64,000 nt of DNA, from NCBI GenBank assembly GCA_016717725.1, contig JADKFA010000046.1, positions 62,001-126,000 of the forward strand, in the 5' to 3' direction. Made by a program: the position numbers and the translations under genes. Under the pieces are notes generated by a model that saw only the letters and a list, made by a program, of their open reading frames with translations, did no database searches and was not told the DNA's origin. Origin of the DNA: Bacteroidota bacterium. GTDB taxonomy: Bacteria > Bacteroidota > Bacteroidia > AKYH767-A > OLB10. Below, one piece after another: positions 26,295-36,937 of the stretch (positions are counted from its first letter, which is position 1; every line of letters starts with the position of its first letter).

Positions 26295-27575
26295 TCACAG
26301 CTCAAGCAAAATCTTCATCGGATCTTTTCCGGCGGTCATCAGTTTGATGGGTTCTTCGAGCATTTGCTTTACGCGAACTAAAAATCCTACTGAATCTTTT
26401 CCATCGATGATTCGATGATCGTAGGAAAGTGCTAAATACATCATCGGTCGAATTTCCACTTTACCATGAATGGCCATGGGACGTTCAATGATATTATGCA
26501 TTCCTAAAATGGCACTTTGTGGCGGGTTAATGATGGGCGTCGACATCATTGAACCGAAGACGCCACCGTTGGTAATGGTAAATGTTCCGCCCGTCATTTC
26601 ATCGATAGATAATTTTCCATCGCGTGCTTTCGTTGCTAATTCAATGATTGTCGATTCAATTTTGGCTAAACTCAAACTTTCTGCATTGCGAATAACGGGC
26701 ACCATTAGTCCTTTAGGTGCGCTCACAGCAATTCCGATATCGCAGTATTCATGCAAGATCATTTCATCACCGTTGATTTGTGCATTCACATACGGAAATT
26801 CTTTCAACGCTTCACAAACAGCCTTCGTGAAAAAACTCATGAAGCCTAATCCTACTCCATGCTTCTCTTTGAATTTATCTTTATACAACTTGCGCACTTC
26901 CATGATGGCTGACATATCCACTTCATTAAAAGTAGTAAGCATAGCGGTCTCTTGCTTCACGGCTACTAATCGTTGAGCAACCTTTTTGCGCAACATACTC
27001 ATCTTTTCCTTGCGCATTTCACGACTCACTACACCACTCTTTTCAGCGATGGTTTGTTCCGATGGGTTTACAGAAGTAACAGGACCTTTACTTATGGTTT
27101 CAAGTACATCTCCTTTCGTAATGCGACCATCTTTTCCGGTGGCGGTTACTTGTTTAGCAGCGATAGCATTTTCGTCCATCAATTTTTTTGCTGCCACGCT
27201 AGGATGTCCGGCTGCGTAACTTTCGTTCTCGGATTTTTGAGCCACTGGTTCAGTCGTTTTTTTCTCGGGAGCAGTTTTTTCTACAACAACTTTTTCTGAA
27301 GGAGCTTTCTCCTCTACCACTTTTTTATCAGGAGCAGTTGCGCTTGTATCAATGCTGGCTACTACGGATCCAACGGCGACCATCTCCCCTTCCTTTACCA
27401 ATATTTTTAAAATACCGCTTGCTTCCGCTACCAAACTTAGTGTTGCTTTATCGGAATCTATTTCAGCTACTTCTTCATCACGTTCCACATAATCACCATC
27501 GGCTTTCAACCATTGTGCTATTTGCACTTCTGTAATGGATTCTCCTGGAGAGGGTACTTTTAATTCAACGGCCAT
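26295..27575 (-). CDS. odhB: 2-oxoglutarate dehydrogenase E2 (dihydrolipoyllysine succinyltransferase)
   Basis: E2 is the core of the 2-oxoglutarate dehydrogenase complex and transfers the succinyl group from lipoamide to CoA in the TCA cycle. The 426-residue protein has an N-terminal lipoyl domain with the modified lysine in EIDSDKATLSL (about residue 44), an Ala/Pro/Glu-rich linker, an E1/E3-binding domain (HPSVAAKKLMDENAIA, GKDGRITKGDVL) and the acyltransferase domain ending in LSYDHRIIDGKDSVGF with the catalytic His. A single lipoyl domain is usual for this E2. It follows odhA by 29 bases on the same strand and is surely co-transcribed. Confidence 0.95.
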   Translation of the reverse strand: MAVELKVPSPGESITEVQIAQWLKADGDYVERDEEVAEIDSDKATLSLVAEASGILKILVKEGEMVAVGSVVASIDTSATAPDKKVVEEKAPSEKVVVEKTAPEKKTTEPVAQKSENESYAAGHPSVAAKKLMDENAIAAKQVTATGKDGRITKGDVLETISKGPVTSVNPSEQTIAEKSGVVSREMRKEKMSMLRKKVAQRLVAVKQETAMLTTFNEVDMSAIMEVRKLYKDKFKEKHGVGLGFMSFFTKAVCEALKEFPYVNAQINGDEMILHEYCDIGIAVSAPKGLMVPVIRNAESLSLAKIESTIIELATKARDGKLSIDEMTGGTFTITNGGVFGSMMSTPIINPPQSAILGMHNIIERPMAIHGKVEIRPMMYLALSYDHRIIDGKDSVGFLVRVKQMLEEPIKLMTAGKDPMKILLEL

Positions 27576-27604
27576 AATCTTTCAAATTGAGAATAAATAA
27601 TAAA

Positions 27605-30352
27605 TTAATTAGTAGGAACCAATTGCGAAGAAAACACTTCATCAAGAATTGCTTTTTGTTCCTTATCATGTTGTTTATGCGAACCTGTTGCTGGACTTGC
27701 ACTTTCTTCTCGTCCGATGTATCGCAAATTATGTTGACGCATTACTCGTAAAATATACGACCAAGCACCACTATTCTCAGGTTCTTCTTGAACCCATAAA
27801 TACGAAGTGGCTTGAGCATATTTTTTTAGAATTACTTCCACTTGCTTTTTAGGGAAAGGATATAATTGTTCGAGGCGAACGATAGCTAGGTCTGTGTTAT
27901 TTTCTTTCTCCTTACGATCAATTAAATCATAATATACTTTTCCTGTGCAGAATGCAATTCGATTCACTTTTTCGGGCTGAGCCGATACATCATCGATTAC
28001 TTCTGCAAATCCGTTTTTAGTAAAATCCTGAATCGAAGAAACACAACGCGGATGACGCAACAAACTCTTTGGAGTAAACACGATGAGTGGTTTTCTGAAA
28101 TCACGTTTTAACTGTCGACGCAACGCATGAAAGAAATTCGCAGGTGTTGTACAATTTGTAACTTGCATATTATACTCTCCACATAAACTCAAGAAACGCT
28201 CTATGCGGGCACTGCTATGCTCTGCTCCTTGTCCTTCGTAACCATGAGGCAATAACATCACAATTCCATTCATGCGTTTCCATTTATCTTCGGCGCTACT
28301 GAGGTACTGATCGATAATAATTTGAGCACCATTTCCGAAATCACCAAACTGCGCTTCCCATACCACGAGCGAATTAGGAGCAGTAAAGCTGTATCCGTAA
28401 TCGAATCCAAGCACACCATATTCACTTAACAAGGAATTATAAATAGTAAACTTCGCCTGTTGATCGCTCAGATTACTCAGTGGAACATACACCTCTTCCT
28501 TATCTTCTAAACGTATAACGGCATGCCTATGCGAAAACGTTCCGCGTTCAACATCTTGCCCGCTGATACGCACGGGATGACCTTCTTCCAACAACGTTGC
28601 ATACGCCATCAATTCACCCATCGCCCAATCTAGACGACCATCTCCTTCCAACATCTTCAATCGATCGTCGAAGAGTCGAACAATCTTACTAAAAAAAGCT
28701 GTGTCTGTAGGGAGCGTAGAAATCTTCTGTGCAAGAGCAACAAAATTTTTCTTAGGGATCGATGTATTCGGTGAAGCATCAAAATCGGCAGGAGTAGAAA
28801 ATCGAATTCCTTTCCAATTTCCTTCCTTGAAGGCATCCACCTTTGTATTCTTTTGAAGTTTTGACAAATCCAGACTTCGTTGCAGCAAATCTTTAAACTG
28901 CTTCTCCATCGACTTCGCCAAGTTCGCTTCTACGATTCCTTGAGAGAGTAATTTTTGATTATACACTTCACGAGGATTCGGATGCTTCGCAATTGCTTTA
29001 TACAACAACGGCTGCGTGAAACGAGGTTCATCACCTTCATTGTGTCCATACTTGCGATAACACAACATATCAATAAACACATCGCGATGAAAACGCTGAC
29101 GATATTCCATGGCTAAACGAATGGTGTACACTAATGCTTCAACATCATCACCATTCACATGAAACACGGGCGACAAAGTTACTTTACCAACATCGGTACA
29201 ATAAGTGGATGAACGCGCATCAATATAATTGGTAGTAAATCCAACTTGATTATTTATGACCAAATGAATAGTTCCACCTGTAGCGTATCCCTTCAACAAC
29301 GACATTTGAATCACTTCATAAACGATTCCTTGAGCGGCTACGGCGGCATCACCATGAATGAGAATGGGTGCAATTTGATCGAAGTTTCCGCCGGGTGTAT
29401 TTTCAATTTTCGCTCTTACAATTCCTTGAACGATGGGATCTACTGCTTCAAGGTGAGATGGGTTAGGCGTTAAACCGAGATGTACTTTTTTATTATTTTG
29501 TGTAATTACATCACTGGAAAAACCAAGGTGATATTTTACATCACCATCAAAAGCATTGTCATCAAATTCTTTTCCTTCAAATTCTGTAAAAATATCTTCG
29601 TAGCTCTTACCCAAAATATTTGCTAGAACATTGAGTCGGCCGCGATGAGCCATTCCAATCACAAATTCTTTTATACCCAATTCTGCACCTGAATCAATAA
29701 CAGCATCCAAAGCTGGAATTAACGTTTCGGCACCTTCCAATGAAAATCTTTTTTGACCTGTGAACTTCGTGTGAATGAAATTCTCAAATGCAACCGCTTC
29801 ATTCAACTTCTCGAGCATTCTTTTTTTCTCGCGGATACTAAATGGATAACTATTCTTTGAGCTTTCCATTTTTTGCTCCAACCATTTCTTTACATCCTCA
29901 TTACGGATGTACTTAAATTCGGCACCTACACTTTGGCAATAGGTCTCATCGAGGTGACGAATGATCGTCTTCAATTTTGCAGGACCGATTCCAATAAGTT
30001 GACCTGCTTGAAAAACGGTATCCAAATCAGAAGAGTTCAATCCAAAATTCTCGATCGATAAATCGGGAGTATATTTTCGTCTTTCACGAACAGGATTCGT
30101 CTTTGTAAAAAGATGCCCTCGAGCGCGGTATCCGTTATTAATGAGGTTGATTACTTTAAATTCCCTGTCGACCTGCTCTGGAACGGTCCCGTTTCCACCA
30201 CCATTTTCACCATATTGCAGCCTTGCGAACTCAAATCCGGAAAAAAACTGTTGCCAGCTAGAATCCACACTCGATGGATTATCAAGGAATTGCCTGTATA
30301 GACCTTCCATTGCTGCTGGACTCATACTACCAATATAACTGTGCTGATCCAT
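27605..30352 (-). CDS. odhA: 2-oxoglutarate dehydrogenase E1 component
   Basis: E1 decarboxylates 2-oxoglutarate with thiamine diphosphate and passes the succinyl group to E2. The 915-residue protein has the N-terminal helix (YIGSMSPAAMEGLYRQFLDN), the substrate-side motif GMAHRGRLNVL, the thiamine diphosphate motif near HGDAAVAAQGIVYEV and INNQVGFTT, and the pyrimidine-binding domain with SGQDVERGTFSHRHAV and GYSFTAPNSLVVWEAQFGD. The C-terminal domain includes VQEEPENSGAWSY. The length fits OdhA/SucA. It is first in the odhAB operon. A TATCTTTG box lies at 30391-30398. Confidence 0.95.
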   Translation of the reverse strand: MDQHSYIGSMSPAAMEGLYRQFLDNPSSVDSSWQQFFSGFEFARLQYGENGGGNGTVPEQVDREFKVINLINNGYRARGHLFTKTNPVRERRKYTPDLSIENFGLNSSDLDTVFQAGQLIGIGPAKLKTIIRHLDETYCQSVGAEFKYIRNEDVKKWLEQKMESSKNSYPFSIREKKRMLEKLNEAVAFENFIHTKFTGQKRFSLEGAETLIPALDAVIDSGAELGIKEFVIGMAHRGRLNVLANILGKSYEDIFTEFEGKEFDDNAFDGDVKYHLGFSSDVITQNNKKVHLGLTPNPSHLEAVDPIVQGIVRAKIENTPGGNFDQIAPILIHGDAAVAAQGIVYEVIQMSLLKGYATGGTIHLVINNQVGFTTNYIDARSSTYCTDVGKVTLSPVFHVNGDDVEALVYTIRLAMEYRQRFHRDVFIDMLCYRKYGHNEGDEPRFTQPLLYKAIAKHPNPREVYNQKLLSQGIVEANLAKSMEKQFKDLLQRSLDLSKLQKNTKVDAFKEGNWKGIRFSTPADFDASPNTSIPKKNFVALAQKISTLPTDTAFFSKIVRLFDDRLKMLEGDGRLDWAMGELMAYATLLEEGHPVRISGQDVERGTFSHRHAVIRLEDKEEVYVPLSNLSDQQAKFTIYNSLLSEYGVLGFDYGYSFTAPNSLVVWEAQFGDFGNGAQIIIDQYLSSAEDKWKRMNGIVMLLPHGYEGQGAEHSSARIERFLSLCGEYNMQVTNCTTPANFFHALRRQLKRDFRKPLIVFTPKSLLRHPRCVSSIQDFTKNGFAEVIDDVSAQPEKVNRIAFCTGKVYYDLIDRKEKENNTDLAIVRLEQLYPFPKKQVEVILKKYAQATSYLWVQEEPENSGAWSYILRVMRQHNLRYIGREESASPATGSHKQHDKEQKAILDEVFSSQLVPTN

Positions 30353-30390
30353 TTATTATTTGCCTTAAAACAGGCGCTTATTTATCAAGG

Positions 30391-30398
30391 CAAAGATA
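30391..30398 (-). promoter_or_regulatory. -7 box of odhAB (TATCTTTG)
   Basis: The minus strand reads TATCTTTG, 38 bases upstream of the odhA ATG. It matches TAnnTTTG exactly; the -33 element is not clear. Confidence 0.45.
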
Positions 30399-30549
30399 CC
30401 TATTTCGAAGGCCTTGATGGGATAATCTATTCAAAAAATTTATCTTCATCATAGAACAAGTGAGAGAGGAAATTGTTTTTCAGCGATAAAAACATCAAAG
30501 ATGATTTCATGAACTTTGACTTTAATTACATATAAAATTTAAGAAAATA

Positions 30550-30583
30550 ATATAGCCCCTTGAGGAATATCAAGAGGCTATAT
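30550..30583 (-). terminator. terminator after the S74/T9SS gene
   Basis: The stem ATATAGCC...GGCTATAT with an inner CTTG/CAAG pair (one bulge on each side) is followed on the minus strand by TATTTTCTT. It lies 23 bases beyond the gene stop at 30607. The rest of 30353-30606 holds no gene. Confidence 0.65.
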
Positions 30584-30606
30584 TTTATTCATGTAAATTA
30601 ATTCAA

Positions 30607-32613
30607 TTATTGTTTCACCATTTTCTTAGACGCTATAACTTTACCATCGCAAACCAATGTGTAGTTATATAATCCTTTACTTAACTCTGATGAATAAACT
30701 TCCAACTCACCAGCACCTCTTTCATTTATGATTGCAGTATTGATAATCGAACCCGTTAATGATGTAAAAATAATTCTTGCATCCTTCACCTCATCTGGGA
30801 TTTGGAATGTAATTCTTGTACTCTCTGTAAATGGATTCGGGTCGTTTTGATTTAATATAATACTAGAAACATTGGATAAAGAAATCTTCTGGGAATTTTG
30901 TGGATTAATGTTTGGCTGTGGTGTTGGATTTTGCAACGATATAACTTGAATAAGAGAGTCGATTGTTTGTTGTTGCTCTTTAAAACCCTGAATCAAAATT
31001 GGAATAAATTCTGTATAATTGACTGCTTTATAGCTAAATTCTGGATAAGTAATATTATTTATTGAATCAAAAACTTCCGGGGCAATTGCTGTCTTAACAA
31101 AGTTTGGTAAAATCAACTCAACATCTTGAGCGATTAATCCAAAGTGATTACCTTGTGGAAGGTTGATGTTACCGAAAGCTCCCGAATTATAGTTGAATGA
31201 TTTAACATTGCAAGAGTTAAGTAGATTTTTTGCATTATTCACAGATTGAATATTTGTTTTAAACATTGCATCTGAAGTTAAATATGTTCCATTTGTAACA
31301 AAAACATCACCATCAAAGTATCCTGCTGCATTAGTACAGGAGGAACCATTTGTACATCCACTCGCTGTAGTAGTTGCATGAACCGCATAGTTCATGTTAC
31401 TTCCTCCTCCTGCATATGCTTTAATTCCATAGTTATTACTTCCTGTTATTGCAGTATAAAAAAATCCACCGTAAGCATTTGTTGAGCTACTTCCAGCCAT
31501 ATAAGTATATATTCCATGTTTATTCACTGCTTTGTTATAATCATCACTGTAAGCATAATAATTATATGAATTTCCAACATTACTAGTATTAGTGTGCCTG
31601 CAACTAGTATAAACTCCATACATAGATACATTGCTATTGCTAGACGTATTATCGACTACAGAAACATCCGAGTGTTTGGTGTCCATTCTCGGCATTAATT
31701 TGAGCACCAATGGCTCTATGGGCAGAATTTAAGCATTTAATGACTCGCCTGCCTTTATACAAATGTCATCTCCAGAACCAGTAGTTAAGTCGGTGGCATC
31801 CGCTACGTCAAGTTGTGCTCCTGCAGTACCTGAGCCAATTCCCACTCGTCCATAATTTGCACCATTATTAATTACCAAACGTTCACTTAGTGAACCGCCG
31901 CTAGTATTTCCAGTTCCAAATGCTATATCACTGGCTTCCCAATTGTATACAGTAGCTCGACCAGAGTTATTCATAATAATTCTTAAACCATCTGCACTAC
32001 CCGTTCCAGAGGCAGCATTAGTCATTTGAATTCCAAAGTCACTTGTTGTACGACCATGAATATGCAAATCTACATTCGGATTAAAATCATCCCAATCTCC
32101 AATTCCAACCCATCCTCTGTCAGCCCCAGTGCCACCAACAATTTCAAATGCCTCTGATAAAGTACCGGTTGTATTTCCAGATGCAATTCTGAAAGCTCCA
32201 CGAACAGCATTTAAATTCAACGAATTTGCAGAGCCTTCAAACCAAAAATCAGCCATTTCCTGTGAACCTCGAAACATTCTCCAGTTGTCGGCCGTACTGG
32301 TACTTGAAGAAACTGTTCTGAAAGATTGCGTAGTACCAGATGGTGCAACATGGAGCCATGAAGAGGGACTAGTTGTGCCAAGACCAAGTGCGCCGGTGTT
32401 TTTTAATGTCATTCTTTGTGCATTATTGGTATAGAACTCCATGTCCTGGTTAGCCACATGTTTGATGACAAGGGGATTTCCAGTCATAGAACCATCCCAG
32501 CCAACATATTCACCTGAATAGCCTCCAATATTATTATTTGGTGTTGAAACTTGTGCATTGATTTGTAATAGTGATAGGGCTAACCCTACAGTTAAAATAA
32601 GATGCTTTTTCAT
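30607..32613 (-). CDS. T9SS-sorted surface protein with S74 intramolecular chaperone domain (reading frame disrupted)
   Basis: One gene appears as two open stretches (31729-32613 and 30607-31710) in the same frame, separated by a TAA at 31729-31731. The N-terminal part has a signal peptide (MKKHLILTVGLALSLLQINA) and repeated modules such as WLHVAPSG, WVGIGDWDDFNPNVDLHIHG and RVGIGSGTAGAQLDVAD, as in phage tail-fibre-like adhesins. The C-terminal part has SDAMFKTNIQSVNNAKNLL and GLIAQDVELILPNF of the peptidase S74 self-cleaving chaperone, then a T9SS sorting domain (NDPNPFTESTRITF to KKMVKQ). Between the stretches a third frame reads LNSAHRAIGAQINAENG, so two compensating one-base indels are more likely than a real stop. 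Total about 668 residues. It probably forms trimeric surface fibres. Confidence 0.7.
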
Positions 32614-32625
32614 TTGGTTTTGTTT

Positions 32626-33570
32626 TTAGAATTTTAAGAACTTATAAACTGAAATTGCTTTCTTTTCTAAACAAGGCAAAATAAATACCCTCGGAAATAA
32701 TTCCAAGATTAATTTTCCCCCTCTCGAATTAACCTGTTCACTTATTATAAATTTTCCTCTGCTATCATATATAATTATCTCGTCTATCTTCTGTTTGGAT
32801 TCATACTGAAAATAATCCAGTACTGGATTAGGCCAAATTTTCACGACATTCAATTCATCGTCGTGAAGCCCTGTCCAAGTCTCATTATAAATGGAGTCTG
32901 TGGTGACACATACATCATCTATATAGCTATATGCACACTGAGGAAAAGTTGTATATACCAAAGTGTCAGTATTTAAATAATCAAAGAAATTTCCAATTGA
33001 TACATATTGATAATTAGAATCTGCTATGAAAGACCCCCTTATTTTAAGCCAATTCACTGTATCAGTTAACAAAGTATCCAATTTTATATGTGCGAAATTA
33101 TCTAATGGAGCAGGGTTTGTTTTACTGTATGAGTTTGTAAAAAATCTTAATCCTATATTATTGCTAAAATAACCAATCGAATTATTTTGTGCTGATACAA
33201 CATAAAATGAAAAATAATACTTAGTTCCAACCTGCAATGAATTCACTAATTGGACACCAATAAACTCTCTATAATTATTAGTTAAAACCGAATTTCCTTT
33301 CCAATAATTAATTACACCGCAATACGCATTGCCAGAATGAGATGATTGAAAACCAAAGGGAGTATTTGGTACATTCATTGAAATACTACATCCATTAAAA
33401 TAGTCAGCACTATTTCCAAAAGAAGTCCATCCAAGTACTTCCTGCATATTGTCTAATCCAATTGGACATGAAACAGTATCCTCAAAGCTCGGATTTGGCA
33501 CTAAATTTATCTGAGCCTCTGCCAGAGGCAAATTGAAAAAAACTAATAAAAAAGTAATGAAAGGTCTCAT
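32626..33570 (-). CDS. T9SS-sorted secreted protein of unknown function
   Basis: The 314-residue protein begins at the ATG at 33570 with a signal peptide (MRPFITFLLVFFNLPLAEA) followed by QINLVPNPSFEDTVSCP. This opening is typical of Bacteroidota surface proteins with a carbohydrate-binding-like jelly-roll domain. The body has YCGVINYWKGNS and FIGVQLVNSLQVGTKYYFSF. The C-terminus is a T9SS domain (VVKIWPNPVLDYFQ, IIIYDSRGKF). The final segment appears frame-shifted: the other frame reads GIISEGIYFALFRKE, the usual T9SS ending, and the original frame resumes as AISVYKFLKF. Two compensating indels at 32713-32721 and about 32658-32666 would explain this. It lies 12 bases upstream of the S74 gene on the same strand. 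Confidence 0.65.
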   Translation of the reverse strand: MRPFITFLLVFFNLPLAEAQINLVPNPSFEDTVSCPIGLDNMQEVLGWTSFGNSADYFNGCSISMNVPNTPFGFQSSHSGNAYCGVINYWKGNSVLTNNYREFIGVQLVNSLQVGTKYYFSFYVVSAQNNSIGYFSNNIGLRFFTNSYSKTNPAPLDNFAHIKLDTLLTDTVNWLKIRGSFIADSNYQYVSIGNFFDYLNTDTLVYTTFPQCAYSYIDDVCVTTDSIYNETWTGLHDDELNVVKIWPNPVLDYFQYESKQKIDEIIIYDSRGKFIISEQVNSRGGKLILELFPRVFILPCLEKKAISVYKFLKF

Positions 33571-34070
33571 AAGAGAATAATTAGGAATACAAATCAAATG
33601 TAAATAAAGATTTGAATTCCGCAACAATTAAAATTAAAAATCTTCCAAAGCATTGTAATTCAAGTCTATAGTTTCTAAGACTTTTACACCATTGGATAGA
33701 TATTTTGCTTAAAAGGATTAGTACCAAATACAACTATATTTTAACCCTTTCTGTTTGTCCTTTTCACATATACTTCTTAAAAAAATAGTTTCGTAGGCTG
33801 AGGCTATGCAACGATTTTTTTAGATTGTCTTGGCAAAAAAAATACGTCGCAGCTTTGAACTAAAATATTTTCGTAATAGGTAAACAGAAAAGATGAATCA
33901 ATTGAAATGGAGTTGTAAATCAACTCCAATTAGCCAATAAAACTTTTGATCTCTCAAACTATTTTTAACCTCATTCATTTTAATTAATTCTGCTTGTTTC
34001 TCATTCTAGTTGTCGAATAAGACCATCAACAAAAATCGACTTAAACAGAAGAACAGTCAAGGCCAATAAA
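33571..34070. other. 500-base intergenic region with one hairpin
   Basis: No gene is seen here. At 33908-33928 an 8-bp stem (TGGAGTTG and CAACTCCA) with a 5-base loop lies downstream of the SGNH gene on the minus strand and may be its terminator, though the T-tract is weak. The rest is AT-rich without recognisable elements. Confidence 0.45.
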
Positions 34071-35395
34071 TCAGGGATTCAACACTCCGGTTGATGCGTT
34101 CACATCAACTGGAGGCAAATTACTTCCATACTTAGCATTTATTGAGCGGATAAATTCATTTGCAATTATCGCATAGCCGCGACCGTTAGGATGAACTCCA
34201 TCTAAAGAAAACACACTGCTTTTTAAATAGGTAGATGAGTAATGAGCGCCATTAAAAACATATCCTTTAGTTAATGATTTAAAAAATGCATTCATGTCAG
34301 AATACGCCAATCCTTTTGCAATGGCAACCGAACGCAACTTTGCATTATAAGATTGAATGGCATTGCGAATATTCAACACTTCGACACTATCGAGTACTCT
34401 AAATGATTCAATAGGTTGTTGTGGTGTCCCTTTTCCAAAACACAAAAGAGAATCGCGATTTATTGATAACAATAACAATTCACCTTTTTTCATTTGACGA
34501 ATGGTACCACCGCCTTGATTACTGACAACGTAAGGATTTGCACCAGCTTGAAATGAAATTCCAGGAGGAGAGAGCAAGTTAAGCGAGTCGGCTTGCGACT
34601 GTGTTAAAATTAATCCGTTGTAGGGTATTGTACTAAAAAACGGGAAGTCTTCAATATCCGGAATGTTTGCAACTAATCCCTTTGTATTGTTAGAAGTAAG
34701 TTCAGAAATGATAGTATCAATAGCAGCATCAAATTGAGATGTAGGAGTGATTGTATTAAATTGATTTCCGTTAGACTCACCACCAGCGAGAGCATACCAA
34801 AGCACATCAGATCCACCAATCCACAGTGTAAAAAAAGTAGGATCAAGCATAGCAGCATCACCGAGTACGGTAGAGCTTAATCCGGAACTAGCTCCTGTAT
34901 CAGACGCTACACGATAGAAAAAAGGATTTCCAGTAGTACCTCCTTTTCCAAAAAGCTGACTATACAAATTAAAACTCTTCGCACCAGGGAAACCCATATT
35001 ATTAAATGGACCTTGATTTCCAATCCAAGTTTTATCATCGTCATTTACTGACAATGTTTTTAAATCAACATCATTTTGATTCGCACAATTTATTGCATTT
35101 ACCAACACTAATTTTCCTGATGATAATTGTGTGATAAAATCATAACCAAAACCATTGCCCGCATTCACCAAAGGTTGTTTAAATGGTCCACCGTTGGCTA
35201 GTTTAAATTGATTCGCCAATAAATTAGGAAAAGATTGTAGTTGTCCTTCAAGGGTCAATGCATTATCCATATAACCTGCGGTAAAACCATTTCCAATCGC
35301 CAAATAGGACGTAAAATCTGCTTCACCCGATGTATATTTGGGCTCATCCAATGCAGGTTTACATCCTGCAAAAAAATGCAGAGTGCAAGAAACAT
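34071..35395 (-). CDS. SGNH/GDSL-type hydrolase-like lipoprotein (frame disrupted in signal peptide)
   Basis: The mature protein (about 430 residues) has the SGNH-hydrolase layout: YLAIGNGFTAGY replaces the usual GDSL block (Gly-Asn-Gly, no clear nucleophile Ser), WIGGSDVLWYALAGG matches the GxND-like block, and LDGVHPNGRGYAIIAN holds the conserved Asp and His (DxxH). It resembles the G-D-S-L lipoproteins often encoded beside FadL in Bacteroidota. Upstream, the frame AGCKPALDEP is preceded in another frame by MFLALCIF, starting with an ATG at 35395. A run of seven A at 35370-35376, expected to be eight, separates them. Restoring one base gives a lipoprotein signal MFLALCIFFAGC. It starts 13 bases after the fadL stop. 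Catalytic activity is doubtful. Confidence 0.7.
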
Positions 35396-35408
35396 TCCGA
35401 TGCCACTT

Positions 35409-36629
35409 TTAGAATTGATATTGCAATCCAAGCCCCAACACATAGATATATGATTTATAAGTTCCGTTAATATTCTCTTGCTTATTTCTTTCTTTCTTTC
35501 GTTCACGCAAATCTTCAAAAGTAAAAGATCCTTCTAGTGACCAGCCTTTCTTTAATTTATAAGTACAGCCTGCACCCAATATTACTTTATCAGCGTCTGG
35601 TAATTCTGGATTTACATACCCATCGGGAACTGGACTTTGATCGTATCCTATTCCACCACGCAGTTGCATTCTTTCTGAATATTGATACTTTGCACCAATT
35701 CGAATTGCAAAACTATTTTTAAATTTTCGTGCTGAACTTGTGTTTAAAGCAGGATAATCAGCATAAGAAAACACTAAAGAATCATTTACATTCCAGCTGG
35801 TAAAATTAACATCTAAATTCGCAGTTAGTTTCTCATTCAAAACTCGACCAACACCAACAGAAATTACGGATGGTAATGTAATCGAAGAATTATATTTTGC
35901 ATTAGTTGGATACGTTCCATTCGAAATAAGTGAAACGGGAATATTTGAAAACACAGCATCACCATTTTCTATATCTAATTTCACCTCTGAGCGATAAGAA
36001 ATACCAACTGATGTTTTGCCCAATCGAGCAAATACTCCAGCATTAAATCCAAATCCATTTCCAGCTCCTTTGAGTTCAAGTTGACCATCCGTACCATCCT
36101 GATTTAACACATTCAAAGCCTTTCGAAATTTAGTATTAGCTGTAACAATAACAGGCCCTACTCCCACTGAAAAACGATCATTCAATTTATACGCAAGGGT
36201 AGGTTGAATAAACAAGGTAGTTATACGAGCTTCTTGAATAACGTACCTACCGCTCCACTTGTTGTCCCATTTCGTTCCCAAACCAAAGGGAGTATTCACG
36301 CTTAATCCCAAGGTCAACTTACTATTTAAAATATAATTGCCATAAAGGTAAAACGCGGAAAAAGATTTTGTCGACAATTGCTCAGTACCCCCATAAGGCC
36401 CCAAAAAAGCAGTTTTAGGCATTAATAGGCTAGCTCCAATATTAAAATAATTTGAATCGAGGGCGCTTAATCCGGCGGGATTATAGAATGTCACCGATGC
36501 ATCCATTGCCAGTCCAGTAACAGATCCACCCATGCTCGCACCTTTTTGACTTTGCGTATTTATCTGATAACCACCAGCTTTAACAAGCAATGGAAACAGA
36601 ATCAAACAGCTAAACAACACTTTCTTCAT
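35409..36629 (-). CDS. OmpP1/FadL family outer membrane transporter
   Basis: FadL-family proteins are 14-stranded outer membrane barrels with an N-terminal hatch that take up long-chain fatty acids or other hydrophobic compounds. The 406-residue protein has a signal peptide (MKKVLFSCLILFPLLVKA) followed by GGYQINTQSQKGASMGGSVT, the hatch motif DASVTFYNPAGLSAL and the FNTPFGLGTKW-like segment VNTPFGLGTKWDNKW. The barrel ends in an aromatic terminal strand (YIYVLGLGLQYQF). The substrate is unknown. It forms a two-gene unit with the SGNH lipoprotein. Confidence 0.9.
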   Translation of the reverse strand: MKKVLFSCLILFPLLVKAGGYQINTQSQKGASMGGSVTGLAMDASVTFYNPAGLSALDSNYFNIGASLLMPKTAFLGPYGGTEQLSTKSFSAFYLYGNYILNSKLTLGLSVNTPFGLGTKWDNKWSGRYVIQEARITTLFIQPTLAYKLNDRFSVGVGPVIVTANTKFRKALNVLNQDGTDGQLELKGAGNGFGFNAGVFARLGKTSVGISYRSEVKLDIENGDAVFSNIPVSLISNGTYPTNAKYNSSITLPSVISVGVGRVLNEKLTANLDVNFTSWNVNDSLVFSYADYPALNTSSARKFKNSFAIRIGAKYQYSERMQLRGGIGYDQSPVPDGYVNPELPDADKVILGAGCTYKLKKGWSLEGSFTFEDLRERKKERNKQENINGTYKSYIYVLGLGLQYQF

Positions 36630-36925
36630 ACATTCTCGATTAAAACAAATGTAAAGGAGCCATCAAATGCAGGTCAATAGATAGGAGTGATACTTATTAA
36701 CAAAGTATTGCACGCTTTTGTCTGCTAATAAATTAATTAGAAATTAATTTATTTTACTAAAGATTTGATGTTATTCAACAACTTCCTCTAAGGTAATAAA
36801 TAAAGCTTAAAATTATTTAAAAAGGAGAAAAAATGGGATTCTTCCCTATTCTTCATGTTGATTTATCATAAAAAAACTCATCCATTTCAAAGGAAAAATA
36901 TCCCACCAAAAGAGAAGGAAAGAAG

Positions 36926-36933
36926 TACTTTTG
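36926..36933 (+). promoter_or_regulatory. -7 box of lhgO (TACTTTTG)
   Basis: TACTTTTG matches TAnnTTTG and ends 4 bases before the lhgO ATG, so the transcript is probably leaderless. The divergent region 36630-36925 upstream holds no gene or clear hairpin. Confidence 0.5.
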
Positions 36934-36937
36934 CGGA

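Noticed and set aside
30607..33570. S74 tail-fibre domain considered as a sign of a prophage
   Set aside because: No other phage genes are nearby, and the protein has a signal peptide and a T9SS sorting domain.
35255..35518. Separate 87-residue protein overlapping fadL and the SGNH gene
   Set aside because: Only its MFLALCIF part is meaningful, as the signal peptide of the SGNH lipoprotein once a homopolymer base is restored.
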